A stretch of 64,000 bases of DNA from Amia ocellicauda (Eukaryota; Chordata; Actinopteri; Amiiformes; Amiidae), in assembly GCF_036373705.1 (NCBI RefSeq), contig NW_027102660.1:62001-126000 (forward strand). The letters are read 5' to 3'. Positions 32,214-42,900 of the stretch are shown piece by piece (positions within the stretch are counted from its first letter, which is position 1; each line of letters begins with the position of its first letter). A model generated the notes under the pieces. The model was not told where the DNA came from. It made no database searches and saw only the letters and a program-made list of their open reading frames with translations. The position numbers and the translations under genes are program-made.

Positions 32214-34255
32214 TTAAATACGGTACAATTCGTTAGTAAGGGTATTAATAAGGGTGTTTTGGCTCTCTATCACCAGGTTTTGCCCCAGTAACACAAGTCT
32301 TTGATTTTGTAACAAAGTATGTAGCAACTCATGCCGACCTTCAGGAAGTAGCTCCGGGGGCTGGTGGCCTGGCTCAGCTTCAAAGGATGGTCGCTCCGGT
32401 AAATCTCGGTCGAAGGAGGCAGGGAGCGAGCGTATACTCATGGACGGAGACCAAGAAGGCCTTTGCGGTGACACCCTGGCCAAGCGCGGGGTACTGTTCC
32501 GCGTTTCTGTAGCCAAGAAACGGGTCTGGGGGGACGATGTTGAAACCAGGCCGTCGTTGGGTGGTGTGTCAGCCCTGACTGACGGCGACCCCTGAGGTTG
32601 TTGGATGCCTGTATTTGTTCCGCCCGACAATGCGGCGGGCTGAATCTGGGGTGTTGAATTACCCCCAGAAGGCTGTGGCCTGAGTAGATGTTGGGGGGTC
32701 TCCAAGACCACCGTGGGGGATCCTCTCGGTGATCTCACCGGGGAAGATGTTTGATCCCACTTAGACGGGGTAATTGTCCTCAATAGCTCATCCACAGAAT
32801 GACTATCCCAAGAGTCTTGGGAAGAATAAAAATATACATTACATTTACATCTTTAAACGGCGACAGAAATCAAACTTAAAACAACATGTCCAGGACATTC
32901 AAAACCTTTAGCTTTTTTAGACCTTTGAAAATAGCCTTAGACATTCACTACAACACCTTATTATTTACAGACAATATATTTATTAGGACTTGATAATAAA
33001 TGTAAAAGAGAGAAGCCGCTGTAAATAAACTGTTTCTTAAATGTTTCTTTAAAAACTGTAATATTGTTAATAAAACACACACACACACAACAACATTTCA
33101 TTTTTAAACGAACCTTCCAAGTGTAAACGCTTCCTGATCCCGGGACTTCCTGTTTCACAAACGTTTTCACGATCTGTTTAAATATTAAATACAATGAACA
33201 CCTTCAAGCCTTTTCCTACAACCACTTTAAAACAGAAGTATAATAGCGGGAGATAAGCCAAACAACTTACTAAACCCTTTCAGACGGCTTTACTTCCTAA
33301 CCAGACGGTACGGCAATCGGTCATTTCTAAACACGTTCCCCAGAAACAAGCCTAGACCTGTCCGGACTTCTAAAGATCTTTCCCAGAAGCCCCCGCCCTA
33401 CAGGAAACGGTCACCCATGGCTTAAATATTAGCCCTCAACGGGCAAACAAAGCCCTTTTAAAAACATTAAAGTTTGAAAGATCTTACTTACCTCCACAGA
33501 ATAATCGTTTCTTATGTTTTTCGGCTGGTTTAGCTTTTTGCACCGCTGTGAAGGTAAGAGACATGTTTAACCTTTAACCACACCGCTTTATAAAAAGCTT
33601 TTACCTCTTACAGGCTGCAGACATATACTCACATCTATCAGATACCGGGGCTGACGGCCTTTCAGATTCGTGAAAGGTTACGGTTCTCGAAGGTAAAACG
33701 AAACAAGCCCTCGATGTGGAAGGCCTTTCGTTGTCTCGAACCACGTTTCTTAATACTGTTAGACAGGATAATTTTTTTAAATTAACAAAACTGGACTCAA
33801 ACATCTTACAGAAACGTTATACAAACAAACAGGGGTTTAGTTCTTACCCGGTCGGCAGACAGCATGTCTAGGGACAACCACTTCTCTTGGTCGATCCTCG
33901 GAGACATTAATCACAGGCCTTTCGATAGTTTCTGTGTAATTAAAGAGACCGGCATTAATATATATTAAAATGTTTTCATAACTCTAATGAGCCGCTTCAA
34001 AACCACACACACCCATACATAAGAACCCATGAGCGCAAACACAAAAATCTTACCGTCGTTGTTCCAGATGATCTCCTCAGCGTTGGGAATTAACTCCTGT
34101 TGACTGGCTGAAAAATAATTTTACAGAACTTAAAACAGATGTTATAGCCTTATTTACAATACATGCACACAACACGCTCTGAGTCAATGAAAATAATCTG
34201 AAGACTTGCCTAAAAACTCGTTTAAATCGAAGTCGCTGATGTTGTTTCCGGACAT
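32214..34255 (-). CDS. Seven-exon spliced gene, intact (E2)
   Basis: Exons are 34210-34255, 34054-34107, 33848-33931, 33633-33755, 33492-33545, 33114-33173 and 32214-32815, with lengths identical to E0 and the frame open throughout. Intron 1 again starts GCAAGT. Intron 4 keeps GTGAGT although the last exon-4 codon changed. The TATA-like TATAAGTA lies about 65 bases upstream of the ATG. A shared AATAAA pair follows the stop. Function is unknown; see E0 for composition. Confidence 0.72.
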
Positions 34256-35517
34256 TGTTGATCTTTAGTCTTAAATCGAAAGGTCAGTATGAGTCTGTCG
34301 AGCTGAAGACCAGACCTTCATACTTATACTGATGGCCACATGCCGGATCTGCTTGTAAGGCATTGTTCTGGTCTGGCCTTTGTGCCGCCCTGTTACCAAT
34401 TAACATATCAAAACCAACCAATAAAATGACACTGCATCAAATTTCAAATAGAAACCAAGATGGAGACGATCTCTTCCTCTCTACTCTAAACTTTTATTAG
34501 AACCTTTAGGTCTCTCAAAAAAACATTTTTAAGCATCAAGACCTATAGTCAACAAACCACTAAGAATATTTCAGGCCTTTATAAGCGCTAAAAAACAACC
34601 TGAGCCAAGAAAATAACTATAAAGATCAAAAATAACTAGCGCTTTTACAGTGATTTTTTTTTTTTTTTTAATAGCGATGCTTTGTTTGGTATTAAACAAG
34701 TCACAAACTACTCAGAACAGCGTTTATCCCCGCAAAAGAGATATTTGGGTTTATTTTACAAAGCTTATAAATTATATAGGTTAAAAGTATTCTTAATGTT
34801 TTGATACCACATGCCATACGTACTGTTGTCTGAGCCCACCCCCGCCACCCATGGTGTGAGTGATTTAGCCTTGAGTGTTGTGATCTATTTAGCATTGAGT
34901 GATCAGTTGTTTTTATTTTTTAAACGATTCCTTATCATCAGGGATTGAGACTGCTAAAATACCTTAAAAGCATATCCTTATCTTAAGTCTAACTCTTATG
35001 AGCTTTAAGACCCTAGAATGTATTTAAGTAAAACGACTGAACACATTATGTGAGAGATAAAATATAACCACAGCTTTTTTTTTTTTTTTTTTTAAACAAT
35101 TAACCTATACACACAAACACCCACACACACACCCTCTTTTTTAATTTTATTTTTAATTAAATTTGAGGGGAGAGACAGAGCCAGATACAGTGTGGATAAC
35201 ATAAGTACCCTATGCAAAACAGGCATTGTTAGGACCTGGGATCATAACAGACAACAGAACTTGTTGATCTTATAAAATGATTGGGCGAGAGAGAGAGAGA
35301 GACAGACAGAGACAGTGTGAATATGATAAACGCACTATTCAAAACTGGCATTGTTAAGACCTGGGACCATTACAGACAGCAGAACTTGTTGATCTTATAA
35401 CGGTTTAGATTTACTAAACCATTACATGTATATTTAAAAAAGACCCCCAAACACTACAGGAAGAGCCGACCCATTCACACTCTACAGTTGACCAACAAGA
35501 ACAACAAGAACAACAGG
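34256..35517. other. Promoter and non-coding right subterminal region (E2)
   Basis: No supported gene is present. It contains the spliced-gene promoter, poly-T runs near 34658 and 35077, AC and GA microsatellites, the two-unit direct duplication (about 35165-35278 and 35290-35402), and the ggtttag/ctaaacc hairpin at 35402-35420. It matches E0 closely. Confidence 0.65.
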
Positions 35518-35702
35518 TTATGGGCGGCCTTGTTGTTCAGGGTTTTATGGGTGTACACTTTCTGACGGATATGACGTAGGAATAATTAAGGAAATAACTC
35601 TACCTAAAATCACGCCCCTCAATTATGACGTAGGAATATTAATAAGCTTAGGGCATACGTCATAACAAAATAGGCCGCGCCCATAAAACCCTACTATCTA
35701 CT
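35518..35702. repeat. Right terminal inverted repeat of E2 (185 bp)
   Basis: This is the reverse complement of the left repeat with few differences (cgcccctc for ccccccaatt context; ccataaaacc near the terminus). The three TGACGTA-type motifs are conserved. It ends ctactatctact. Confidence 0.92.
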
Positions 35703-35708
35703 CATAAG
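35703..35708. other. Target-site duplication CATAAG, right of E2
   Basis: It matches 19516-19521 and is followed by host agtaacagcaatgtcgccg. Confidence 0.9.
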
Positions 35709-35925
35709 AGTAACAGCAATGTCGCCGATCCTGCTACGGTCGTATTGTAACAGCAACAACATGTATCGATTTTAAAACTGTCAGTTCCAGCGCCTCGCAA
35801 AGCTACCCTTCTGTGATCGTTTGTTCTCAAGGTCAGGATTTCTTGACACTCCGAGGAAGAGAAAACGATGGCCGGCCGCGTTACAGGGACAGATAACAAA
35901 GCACTAGCACGCGTGCACCGCGGGT

Positions 35926-35998
35926 TGTTTCCGCCCGGTTTCGAACCAGGGACCTTTCGCGTGTGAGGCGAACGTGATAGCCACTACACTACGGAAAC
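35926..35998 (-). tRNA. tRNA-Val-CAC: tRNA-Val(CAC)
   Basis: The cloverleaf is full, with anticodon loop CTCACAC and stem TTCGC/GCGAA. The T-stem has one C-to-T change giving a G-U pair (CCTGG). A and B boxes are recognisable. It is possibly functional. Confidence 0.8.
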
Positions 35999-36558
35999 CG
36001 ACCTGTCCTGGTGTTTCGAATGGCTCCCATCGAAGCCGGCTGGTAAAACGCGCACAGGCGTTTCCCGTGGGCCAGCCTGTGAGATAAAGGTTTCTATTTT
36101 CACTGACCTATTTTGCATTGCTCAAGGACACATCAGGACACTTTGGAAACTCTTACAAAGGAAGAACGCCCTGAGCTATGACAAGACTTACACTTACCCC
36201 AACAAGGTCATGCTCACTGGCTTGTTCAAACAGCTGCTGCTCATCTTGTGCCACCATCAGACAATCACAGAGCTATTGTGCCTTCTACACCTTACGGTAG
36301 CTTTACTTTAACAATAATAATGACGGCGACCTCGACGACAAAAAGAAAAACAAGAACAACAACAACAACAACAAGAACAATAACATCATCATCAGATTTT
36401 AATTAAAAGTGGCTACACCAGCGTTTACAATTTCAACCTGTCGACGGACGGACGCTCTGAGTCCACCAATTTCGGGAACTCCAATGAAGAAAAGCCACCT
36501 ACCGCCTCCGGGGAACCACGAGGGCAAGCAGGACGAAAAGGGCCGGCCCACAGCAGGC

Positions 36559-36631
36559 TCTTTCCGCCCGGTTTCAAACCGGGGACCTTTCGTGCGTTAG
36601 GAGAACGTGATAACCGCTACACTTCGGAAAC
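36559..36631 (-). tRNA. tRNA-Val-AAC: tRNA-Val(AAC), degenerate
   Basis: It shares the defects of the copy at 5085 (lost first acceptor pair, TTTGAAA T-loop, ACGAA stem). It has an additional anticodon-stem change (TTCTC). Confidence 0.65.
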
Positions 36632-37338
36632 TGACACCGTCACCTCTTGCTTAGAACGGTTACCGTTGGAGACTGCTGGTAAAACCGACCCGTCCTGGCG
36701 TTTCGAATGGCTCCCATCGAAGCAGGCTGGTAAAACGCGCACAGGCGTTTCCCGTGGGCCAGCCTGTGAGATAAAGGTTTCTATTTTCACTGACCTATTT
36801 TGCATTGCTCAAGGGCACATCAGGACACTTTGGAAACTCTATCAAAGGCAGGACGCCCTGCGCTCTGACAGTGCCTGCACTTAACCCAACAAGGTGATGC
36901 TGAATGGCTTGTTCAAACGGCTGGTGGTCTTCCTTCACCACCAGACTATCAGAGCTATTGTGCCTTCTACACCTTACGGTAGCAACAAATCTAACTACTG
37001 CTTTACTTTAACAATAATAATGACGGCGACCACGACGACAACAAGAACAACAACAAGAACAACAACATCAACAAGAACAACAACATCATCATCATCATCA
37101 TCATCAGATTTTAATTAAAAGTGGCTACACCAGCGTTTACAATTTCATCCTGTCGACGGACGGACGCTCTGAGTGCACCGATTTCGGGATACTTCGGAAA
37201 CTCTTTCAAAGGCAGGACGCCCTGCGATCAGACAGTGCCTGCACTTAGCCCAACAAGGTGATGCTGAATGGCTTGTTCAAACGGCTGGTGGTCTTCCGTC
37301 ACCACCAGACTATCAGAGCTATTTTGCGCCTTCAACTA

Positions 37339-37344
37339 CATAAG
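37339..37344. other. Uninterrupted CATAAG target site, cluster III
   Basis: The context ccttcaactaCATAAGagtaac is identical to the left flank of E2 and E4 joined directly to the right flank of E2. Confidence 0.82.
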
Positions 37345-37570
37345 AGTAACAGCAATGTCGCCGATCCTGCTACGGTCGTATTGTAACAGCAACAACATGT
37401 ATCGATTTTAAAAGTGTCAGTTCCAGCGCCTCGCAAAGCTACCCTTCTTACATCGTTTGTTCTCAAGGTCAGGATTTCTTGCCACTCCGAGGAAGAGAAA
37501 ACGACAGCCACCCTTGGGGCAGAGAGATGGGGGACGGGTAACACGGCACTGGCACGCGTGCACCACGGGT

Positions 37571-37643
37571 TGTTTCCGCCCGGTTTCGAACCGGGGACCT
37601 TTCGCGTGTGAGGCGAACGTGATAGCCACTACACTACAGAAAC
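37571..37643 (-). tRNA. tRNA-Val-CAC: tRNA-Val(CAC)
   Basis: The arms are intact except for one acceptor-stem change (GTTTCTG, giving a U-G pair). The T-loop is TTCGAAA and the anticodon loop CTCACAC. It is possibly functional. Confidence 0.8.
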
Positions 37644-38188
37644 CGACCCGTCCTGGTGTTTCGAATAACTCCTATCGAAGCCGGCTGGTAAAACGCACAC
37701 AGGCGTTTCCCGTGGGCCAGCCTGTGAGATAAAGGTTTCTATTTTCACTGACCTATTTTGCATTGCTCAAGGGCACATCAGGACACTTTGAAAACTCTTT
37801 CAAAGGAAGAACGCCCTGAGCTATGACAAGACTTACACTTACCCCAACAAGGTGATGCTCAATGGCTTGTTCAAACAGCTGCTGCTTGTCTTGTGCCACC
37901 ATCAGACAATCACAGAGCTATTGTGCCTTCTACACCTTACGGTAGCTTTACTTTAACAATAATAATGACGGCGACCACGACGACAACAAGAACAACAACA
38001 ACAACAACAATAACTTCATCATCAGATTTTAATTAAAAGTGCCTACACCAGCATTTACAATTTCAACCTGTCGATTGACGGACGCTCTGAGTGCACCAAT
38101 TTCGGGCACTCCAATGAAGAAAAGCCACCTACCGCCTCCGGGGAACCACGAGGGCAAGCAGGACGAAAAGGGCCGGCCCACAGCAGGC

Positions 38189-38261
38189 TGTTTCCGCCCG
38201 GTTTCAAACCGGGGACCTTTCGCGTGTGAGGCAAACGTGATAGCCACTACACTACGGAAAC
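38189..38261 (-). tRNA. tRNA-Val-CAC: tRNA-Val(CAC), hybrid unit
   Basis: The 5' half and anticodon (CTCACAC, TTTGC/GCGAA stem) are of the CAC-unit type. The T-loop (TTTGAAA) and downstream flank (cacagcaggctg, gaaaagggccgg) are of the AAC-unit type. A crossover or gene conversion inside the tRNA gene would produce this. Confidence 0.75.
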
Positions 38262-38346
38262 CAACCCGTCCTGGTGTTTCGAATAACTCCTATCAAAGCC
38301 GGCTGGTAAAACGGGCTCAGGCATTTCAGGTCGGCTAGACTGTGAG

Positions 38347-39045
38347 ATGGCGTCTGAAGTGCCGCGAAAGGATGCCATTTTCACAGACCTGTTTGGCATT
38401 GCTAAAGGGCACATCAGGACACTTTGGAAACTCTTTCAAAGGCAGGTCGCCCTGCGCTTTAAAAGGGATCCCAGCTATGTTGGAGTGGAGCTTTTTGCTT
38501 TGGGAGAGAAGGAGGGTACGTTGGAACCTTTTGAGACGGTAATTGAATACTCTTATGAGGACTGGTTGAAGGTGATGGCCTGGAGAGATCTGGGGCTTGT
38601 GGATAAGACTCTAGAAGGCTTGCAAGAGGGTCCAAGAGAATGCGAAATGGAGTCTCCGACTCAGGGTTTTGAAAGGTGTGAATGGGAAAGCTTGCAGAAC
38701 TACGGTAGAGTGGTGAAGAGTCTAACTCAAACTACAGATCGTAAGGTTTTGTTTAGCAGTACCCTGATTACAAACCCTATTGAAGGGGGTGTGGAGGATC
38801 CAGAAAAACAGGTTACTGAAATTATGTTTGACGCCGTGGACTAGCCGTTCTTGAAAGAGGTCATAAACTGTATAAATGATGGTTTTGACATCTTGACCAA
38901 ATGTTCGCAACTGGATTTGGTTAGAAGGAGAATATGCTGGATTATGGATTATATATCCCCCTTGAATGACGACGACGATGATAAAACAGACGACGTGTGG
39001 GGTTTTGGAGGGGGGTCTGACGGCTCAGGGGCTACTCTCTTCTAA
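38347..39045 (+). pseudogene. Early gene 1, fused at 5' end and with nonsense codon (E3)
   Basis: The first 37 codons (MASEVPRKDAIF...) are tRNA-repeat spacer fused in frame at about 38455 to element sequence at RFKRDPSYVGVE. This copy holds the segment that is deleted in E2/E4. A TAG replaces the Trp codon at 38842-38844 (E1 has TGG). The frame then continues to the Asp-rich end at 39045. No copy in the window has an uninterrupted native gene. Confidence 0.65.
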
Positions 39046-39123
39046 GAGGGCGGTGTGTCGTGACGTAGTGAAGAGATAGGATAAAAGGCGCAACAATTCA
39101 TTCATGGTTTAAAATTAAAGAGA

Positions 39124-39972
39124 ATGTCTTACCCGAAAGCTGCGGACGTCGACAGGCTCTACAGGCCTCTTCAAACCCGGGATCACCCCTGGTTCTATTC
39201 CCCAGATTTTGTATACACTCTGGAACCCTTTGACTGCGGTTACTCTCCAAGACCTCAGACCCCGGTCCCTCAGGACGAAACAACATGCGGTGCGATGGAT
39301 GTCCAAATGAGTCTCGGGGATCCCCAGCCTCTGGAGCTCATGGAGGGCCTCGATTTTGCCGAACTGTCTACCGTCTGTGCGTCTCAGGAGGGGGTCAGTC
39401 CAATGGATGTAGAAACACCCCACAAACCACCAGGCGACCCAATGAGCATCGGACTGTCCCAATGGCGTGATGAAGATGCAGGATTTATGCCCGGGGTATG
39501 TGACCAAGTAAGCAGAGTGGTTAAAAGCACCCTGGTGTATATTCTGAGTGCTCTCATCGACCGAGCTCTGAAAGAAGTCTGTCGGGGGTGTGAAGTGAAT
39601 CACGCCAGTCAGTTGAGACACAGTTGTTTGTTTGAACCAGACCGTTACTATTTCCTGTTGTATTTCAACGTGTTTTACAGAAGACTGAACAAACCGTGGC
39701 TGAAACCGGCATTAATCAAGGCGCTGTCTTACTCCCACATACATGTAACTGTGGGACAAGTCCAGAAAATCATAGATGAGATTTTGCTGGAGCTGAAAAA
39801 GGAGCCGTTTATAATAGAGAAACTTGGGCAGCTGCTCAATGACCTGGATGAGCCGAGTAGAAAAACCGCTGGCAAGCTAAAAGCTTATTTCTTCGGTAAA
39901 GAAGTTAAAGCTGGGGGCAGCGACGAGGAATTCGACATCTACGCCACTGATTCAGACTCTGACCTGAACTAA
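39124..39972 (+). CDS. Early gene 2 with Cys/His motif (E3)
   Basis: This is an intact 282-residue frame. The conserved HPSQ reads HASQ here (gccagtcag), and FFRKE reads FFGKE. The Cys and His residues themselves are kept. The promoter block with TGACGTAG and ATAAAAGG lies at about 39060-39090. Confidence 0.6.
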   Translation: MSYPKAADVDRLYRPLQTRDHPWFYSPDFVYTLEPFDCGYSPRPQTPVPQDETTCGAMDVQMSLGDPQPLELMEGLDFAELSTVCASQEGVSPMDVETPHKPPGDPMSIGLSQWRDEDAGFMPGVCDQVSRVVKSTLVYILSALIDRALKEVCRGCEVNHASQLRHSCLFEPDRYYFLLYFNVFYRRLNKPWLKPALIKALSYSHIHVTVGQVQKIIDEILLELKKEPFIIEKLGQLLNDLDEPSRKTAGKLKAYFFGKEVKAGGSDEEFDIYATDSDSDLN

Positions 39973-39984
39973 GGGACTTTGAAC

Positions 39985-40377
39985 ATGGGGAATGTTCTGG
40001 ACTGCTTCTGCAACTGGTTCTGTCATCAACACTCTGCAGCTAACCTGAGAGCGCTATTACACCATGTGCTTGACAGAAAAGTAGCCAACGCGAGCCTTTT
40101 CTCTACAGATTTAACCATCGATGAGGATCAACTTTCAAACCTGGAAAAGTTAATGGCTGCTGTAACAAAGACCGGGGGGTACGAACACTGGGATGAAGCG
40201 CTCAAGGGGGCCAAGAATGATATTAGGCCATTTCATCAACATCTGTATGACCTTTTGCTGAGCATGTTTAATACACCTCTGTTTACTTTTAAAATAGGTC
40301 ATATTGTTGTTTTATTTACATATGTAACTGAGGTGTGTGCCTACAAGATAAAGAAACAGGTATATTTGTTGATATAG
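39985..40377 (+). CDS. Bcl-2-like small protein (E3)
   Basis: This is the best copy, 130 residues from ATG 39985 (MGNVLDCFCNWFC, Cys-rich N-terminus with Gly2). The segment IGHIVVLFTYVTEVCAYK resembles a BH1 helix (compare the W/F-G-R-I-V pattern of Bcl-2 proteins), preceded by a helix as in that fold. Past the stop, another frame (about 40350-40480) encodes VTNHLISFCLDRRKNCC, where a BH2-like helix would be expected. The break is the same in all copies. Family assignment is tentative. If right, an anti-apoptotic role is typical of such viral genes. Confidence 0.45.
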   Translation: MGNVLDCFCNWFCHQHSAANLRALLHHVLDRKVANASLFSTDLTIDEDQLSNLEKLMAAVTKTGGYEHWDEALKGAKNDIRPFHQHLYDLLLSMFNTPLFTFKIGHIVVLFTYVTEVCAYKIKKQVYLLI

Positions 40378-40549
40378 ATCAAGTAACCAATCATCTGATT
40401 TCTTTTTGTCTGGACCGTAGAAAAAATTGTTGTGTATGTTATACTTTTCTCAAATGTCTAAAAAGGGGTATCTGCTCTCCTGAAGTTGAATAAAAAACCT
40501 TGTATAAAAACTTTGCGCATAGTGTGGGTCTGTGTGGTTATTTGACAGA

Positions 40550-41631
40550 ATGACTCGGCAAGCTCCCCAAATGCAGGAACTATACTACAACCCAGCCAAG
40601 ATTGGGGGTTTGGCGGGTAAGAAGGGTTTTCAAAGAGGACTCGCTGAGGCCGGAGTGAAGGTTAATGATGTGGTTGTTTCAGAATGGTTACGGGAACAAG
40701 ACGCCTATACCTTACATAAACCTCTCAGGATTAACTTTAAAAGAAACCGCGTATATGCAACTGACATAGACTCACAATGACAAATGGATCTAGTCGATAT
40801 GTCAAATTTATCAAAACATAACAATGGTCACAAATTGATGTTGATGTGTATCGATGTGTTATCAAAATATGCCTGGGCTCGCATTCTACATAATAAAACA
40901 GGTCGGGCGGTGACAAGGATATATTGTCCCAGGGTCGATGTCCTAAAAAACTGCAGACTAATAAAGGAAAAGAGTTTCTCAACAGAGAATTTCAGAATCT
41001 ACTGAAGAGACACAAAATACATCATTTCACCACCGGTAATGAGCTTAAGGCATCGGTAGTGGAGAGGTTTAACCGCACCATGAAGACCAAAATCTGGAGA
41101 TATTTTACAGCGGTCAACACGTTCAAGTATTTTGATAAAGTTCAGGATTTTATCGATGCTTACAACCAAGGGTATCACACCAGTATTAAAATGAAGCCTA
41201 TAGATGTTGATCAAAGTAATTCTTTTAAGGTCTATAAAGAATTATACGGACCATTTATTAAGAAGGGAAAAACTACTTATAAGTTCAACATCGGTGATGT
41301 GGTTCGCGTTTCAAAGCTAAGGAGTACTTTTGCCAAAGGTTATGAACAAACATTTTCTGACGAATATTTTACAGTTACCGAACAGTTGGCTAGAGACCCC
41401 CCCGTGTACCGGTTAAAAGACTATGACGGGGAGGATATAGAAGGAACGTTTTACGAAGCCGAGTTACAAAAAATGATTGTGGGTAAAGACAGTGTATACA
41501 GAGTTGAAAAGATATTAGCTGAAAAAACCCAGAACCGGAAAAAATACGTGTTGGTGAAATGGCTTGGATGGCCTGAAAAGTTCAATAGTTGGGTCCCGGA
41601 ACAACAGGTTTGCGATATTCAATCCTTATAA
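40550..41631 (+). pseudogene. Maverick integrase, stop and frameshift (E3)
   Basis: A TGA replaces the Trp before the first catalytic Asp (acaatgacaaatgg, 40778-40780). A 10-bp deletion at about 40918 shifts the frame before LQT-D. The second Asp codon is also changed (actaataaagg, Asn). The rest, including the chromodomain (VKWLGWPEKFNSW), is open, and this copy lacks the E2/E4 TAG. Confidence 0.88.
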
Positions 41632-41635
41632 CAAC

Positions 41636-42406
41636 ATGCCCGTGGGTGTGTTGGGGGCATTACTTTCGGTACTCAAGATGGAATCAGGAGGCTTCTACGT
41701 GACTCTACCCAGTAACGCCTCTCTCGATATATACCCTAAAAATGAAATATCCAGTTACACGGTACAATTTGGAAAATCTATAGATCTAAGGGGGTCGTGG
41801 GAAGTGGGGTTGGCGGAAATACAGTATCCTTACACTTGGGCTGTTTTACAAGATAAGGATGCCACCTTCGCCATTTTTGATGATGTTAAAATCAATGGAT
41901 ATTCACGATACGAGGAGGTTATTATGACAATGTGGATAAAATATTAGATGAGATGCATAAACAGTTCTCAGAAGGCACCCCCAACATCAAGCTATATTAC
42001 AACCCTATTAAAAACAGAGTGTACAAGGTGTCAAAACCAGGTATTAGCATTCAAACCAGCGGCCAACTGGGGCGTATATTAGGGTTCTATTCTGACACAG
42101 AGAGCAGGTTCTCAGAAGTGGTGGGGCGGCTTTTACACTCTTTATGTGTATACGGATATCATAACCCACCAGAGGGTCGGGGATAGTTATGTCCCCCTTT
42201 TGAGAAATGTACTTATTAAAGGTAAAAGCAATGACATGGTCACAATTACTTATGACAAGCCACACTACGTACCAGTCTCAAAGACCCACTTTGACAACAT
42301 CACGATCAAAGTCAAATCGGATCAGAATATCAACGTACCCTTCCGCTTCGGTAAAGTTATTGTCAAACTACATTTTCGACCCCTGAAACAGTGTGTACAT
42401 TATTAA
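41636..42406 (+). pseudogene. Penton-like minor capsid protein (E3)
   Basis: Besides the shared GTGGGG break, this copy has a private 4-bp deletion (gatgttaaaatcaatgg, about 41890). This produces a stop and a third reading frame. Confidence 0.75.
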
Positions 42407-42407
42407 A

Positions 42408-42898
42408 ATGGCTACCTCGAGGGGTTATGTAGATCCTAGCGCCTATGTGGATTATTACAAGATGCAAGCCGGGAACGGCTTGCCCGGTATTGTAGGAGCC
42501 CCCACAATGTATGGCGCCGGTCTAGGAGGACTCTTTCGTGGTCTCTTTAGAATGGCCGTACCCCTGCTTAGGAGAGGCTTTGCTATAGCCAGACCCCACT
42601 TGAAATCAGCGGCTAAAAATATTGTTAGTGACGTGTTCACCAATGTTATGAACCGGGCAGCTAGCCATGAGCATCAGGAGGGTTCGGGTCTCATGGTAAT
42701 GGCGAGGAGGGGGGGTAAAAGAAGAAACAGCATGTGTCCACCAGGGGGAGACGAAGATCCGTGGCTAACAAAAAACGAAGAATCTCTCATTCTCCAACAT
42801 ATCGTGGAAACACTCGGAGAAGGAAGCAGCACAAGAAAAAACCTGCAAAAAGAAAGTCTAAAAGAAAGAAAAATAGAGCCTCAGGATACATCTTTTAA
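42408..42898 (+). pseudogene. pVI/pX-like core protein, best copy (E3)
   Basis: Here the N-terminal frame is continuous (MQAGNGLPGIVGAPTMYGAG) through the amphipathic segment to MARRGGKRRN. After the CCACCAGGGGGAGACG tract the basic tail lies one frame over (Arg/Lys-rich, ending GYIF, TAA 42896-42898). In the annotated frame an unrelated sequence runs into the hexon gene. One indel therefore still separates the two halves, and it is shared with the other copies. Confidence 0.65.
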
Positions 42899-42900
42899 AC

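Larger units (their letters stand above)
19522..35702. mobile_element. Complete Maverick/Polinton copy E2 (16,181 bp)
   Basis: Both 185-bp inverted repeats and both 6-bp duplications are present, so the ends are exact. Length and gene set (PolB, rve integrase, two capsid proteins, adenain protease, ATPase) fit Mavericks/adintoviruses. Early gene 1, the Bcl-2-like gene, integrase, penton, core protein, hexon and PolB are broken. Early gene 2, protease, the coiled-coil-like late protein, the small basic protein, ATPase and the spliced gene are open. Confidence 0.95.
35703..38454. repeat. Host tRNA-Val tandem repeat, cluster III
   Basis: This is the longest cluster, with four tRNA-Val loci (CAC, AAC, CAC, CAC hybrid), three (AAC/AAG)n-(TCA)n tracts (near 36340, 37040 and 37985) and one empty CATAAG site. 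The first part repeats cluster I almost exactly (35703-36820). It ends at 38454-38458 inside ccctgcgct, where E3 begins within early gene 1. Confidence 0.8.
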
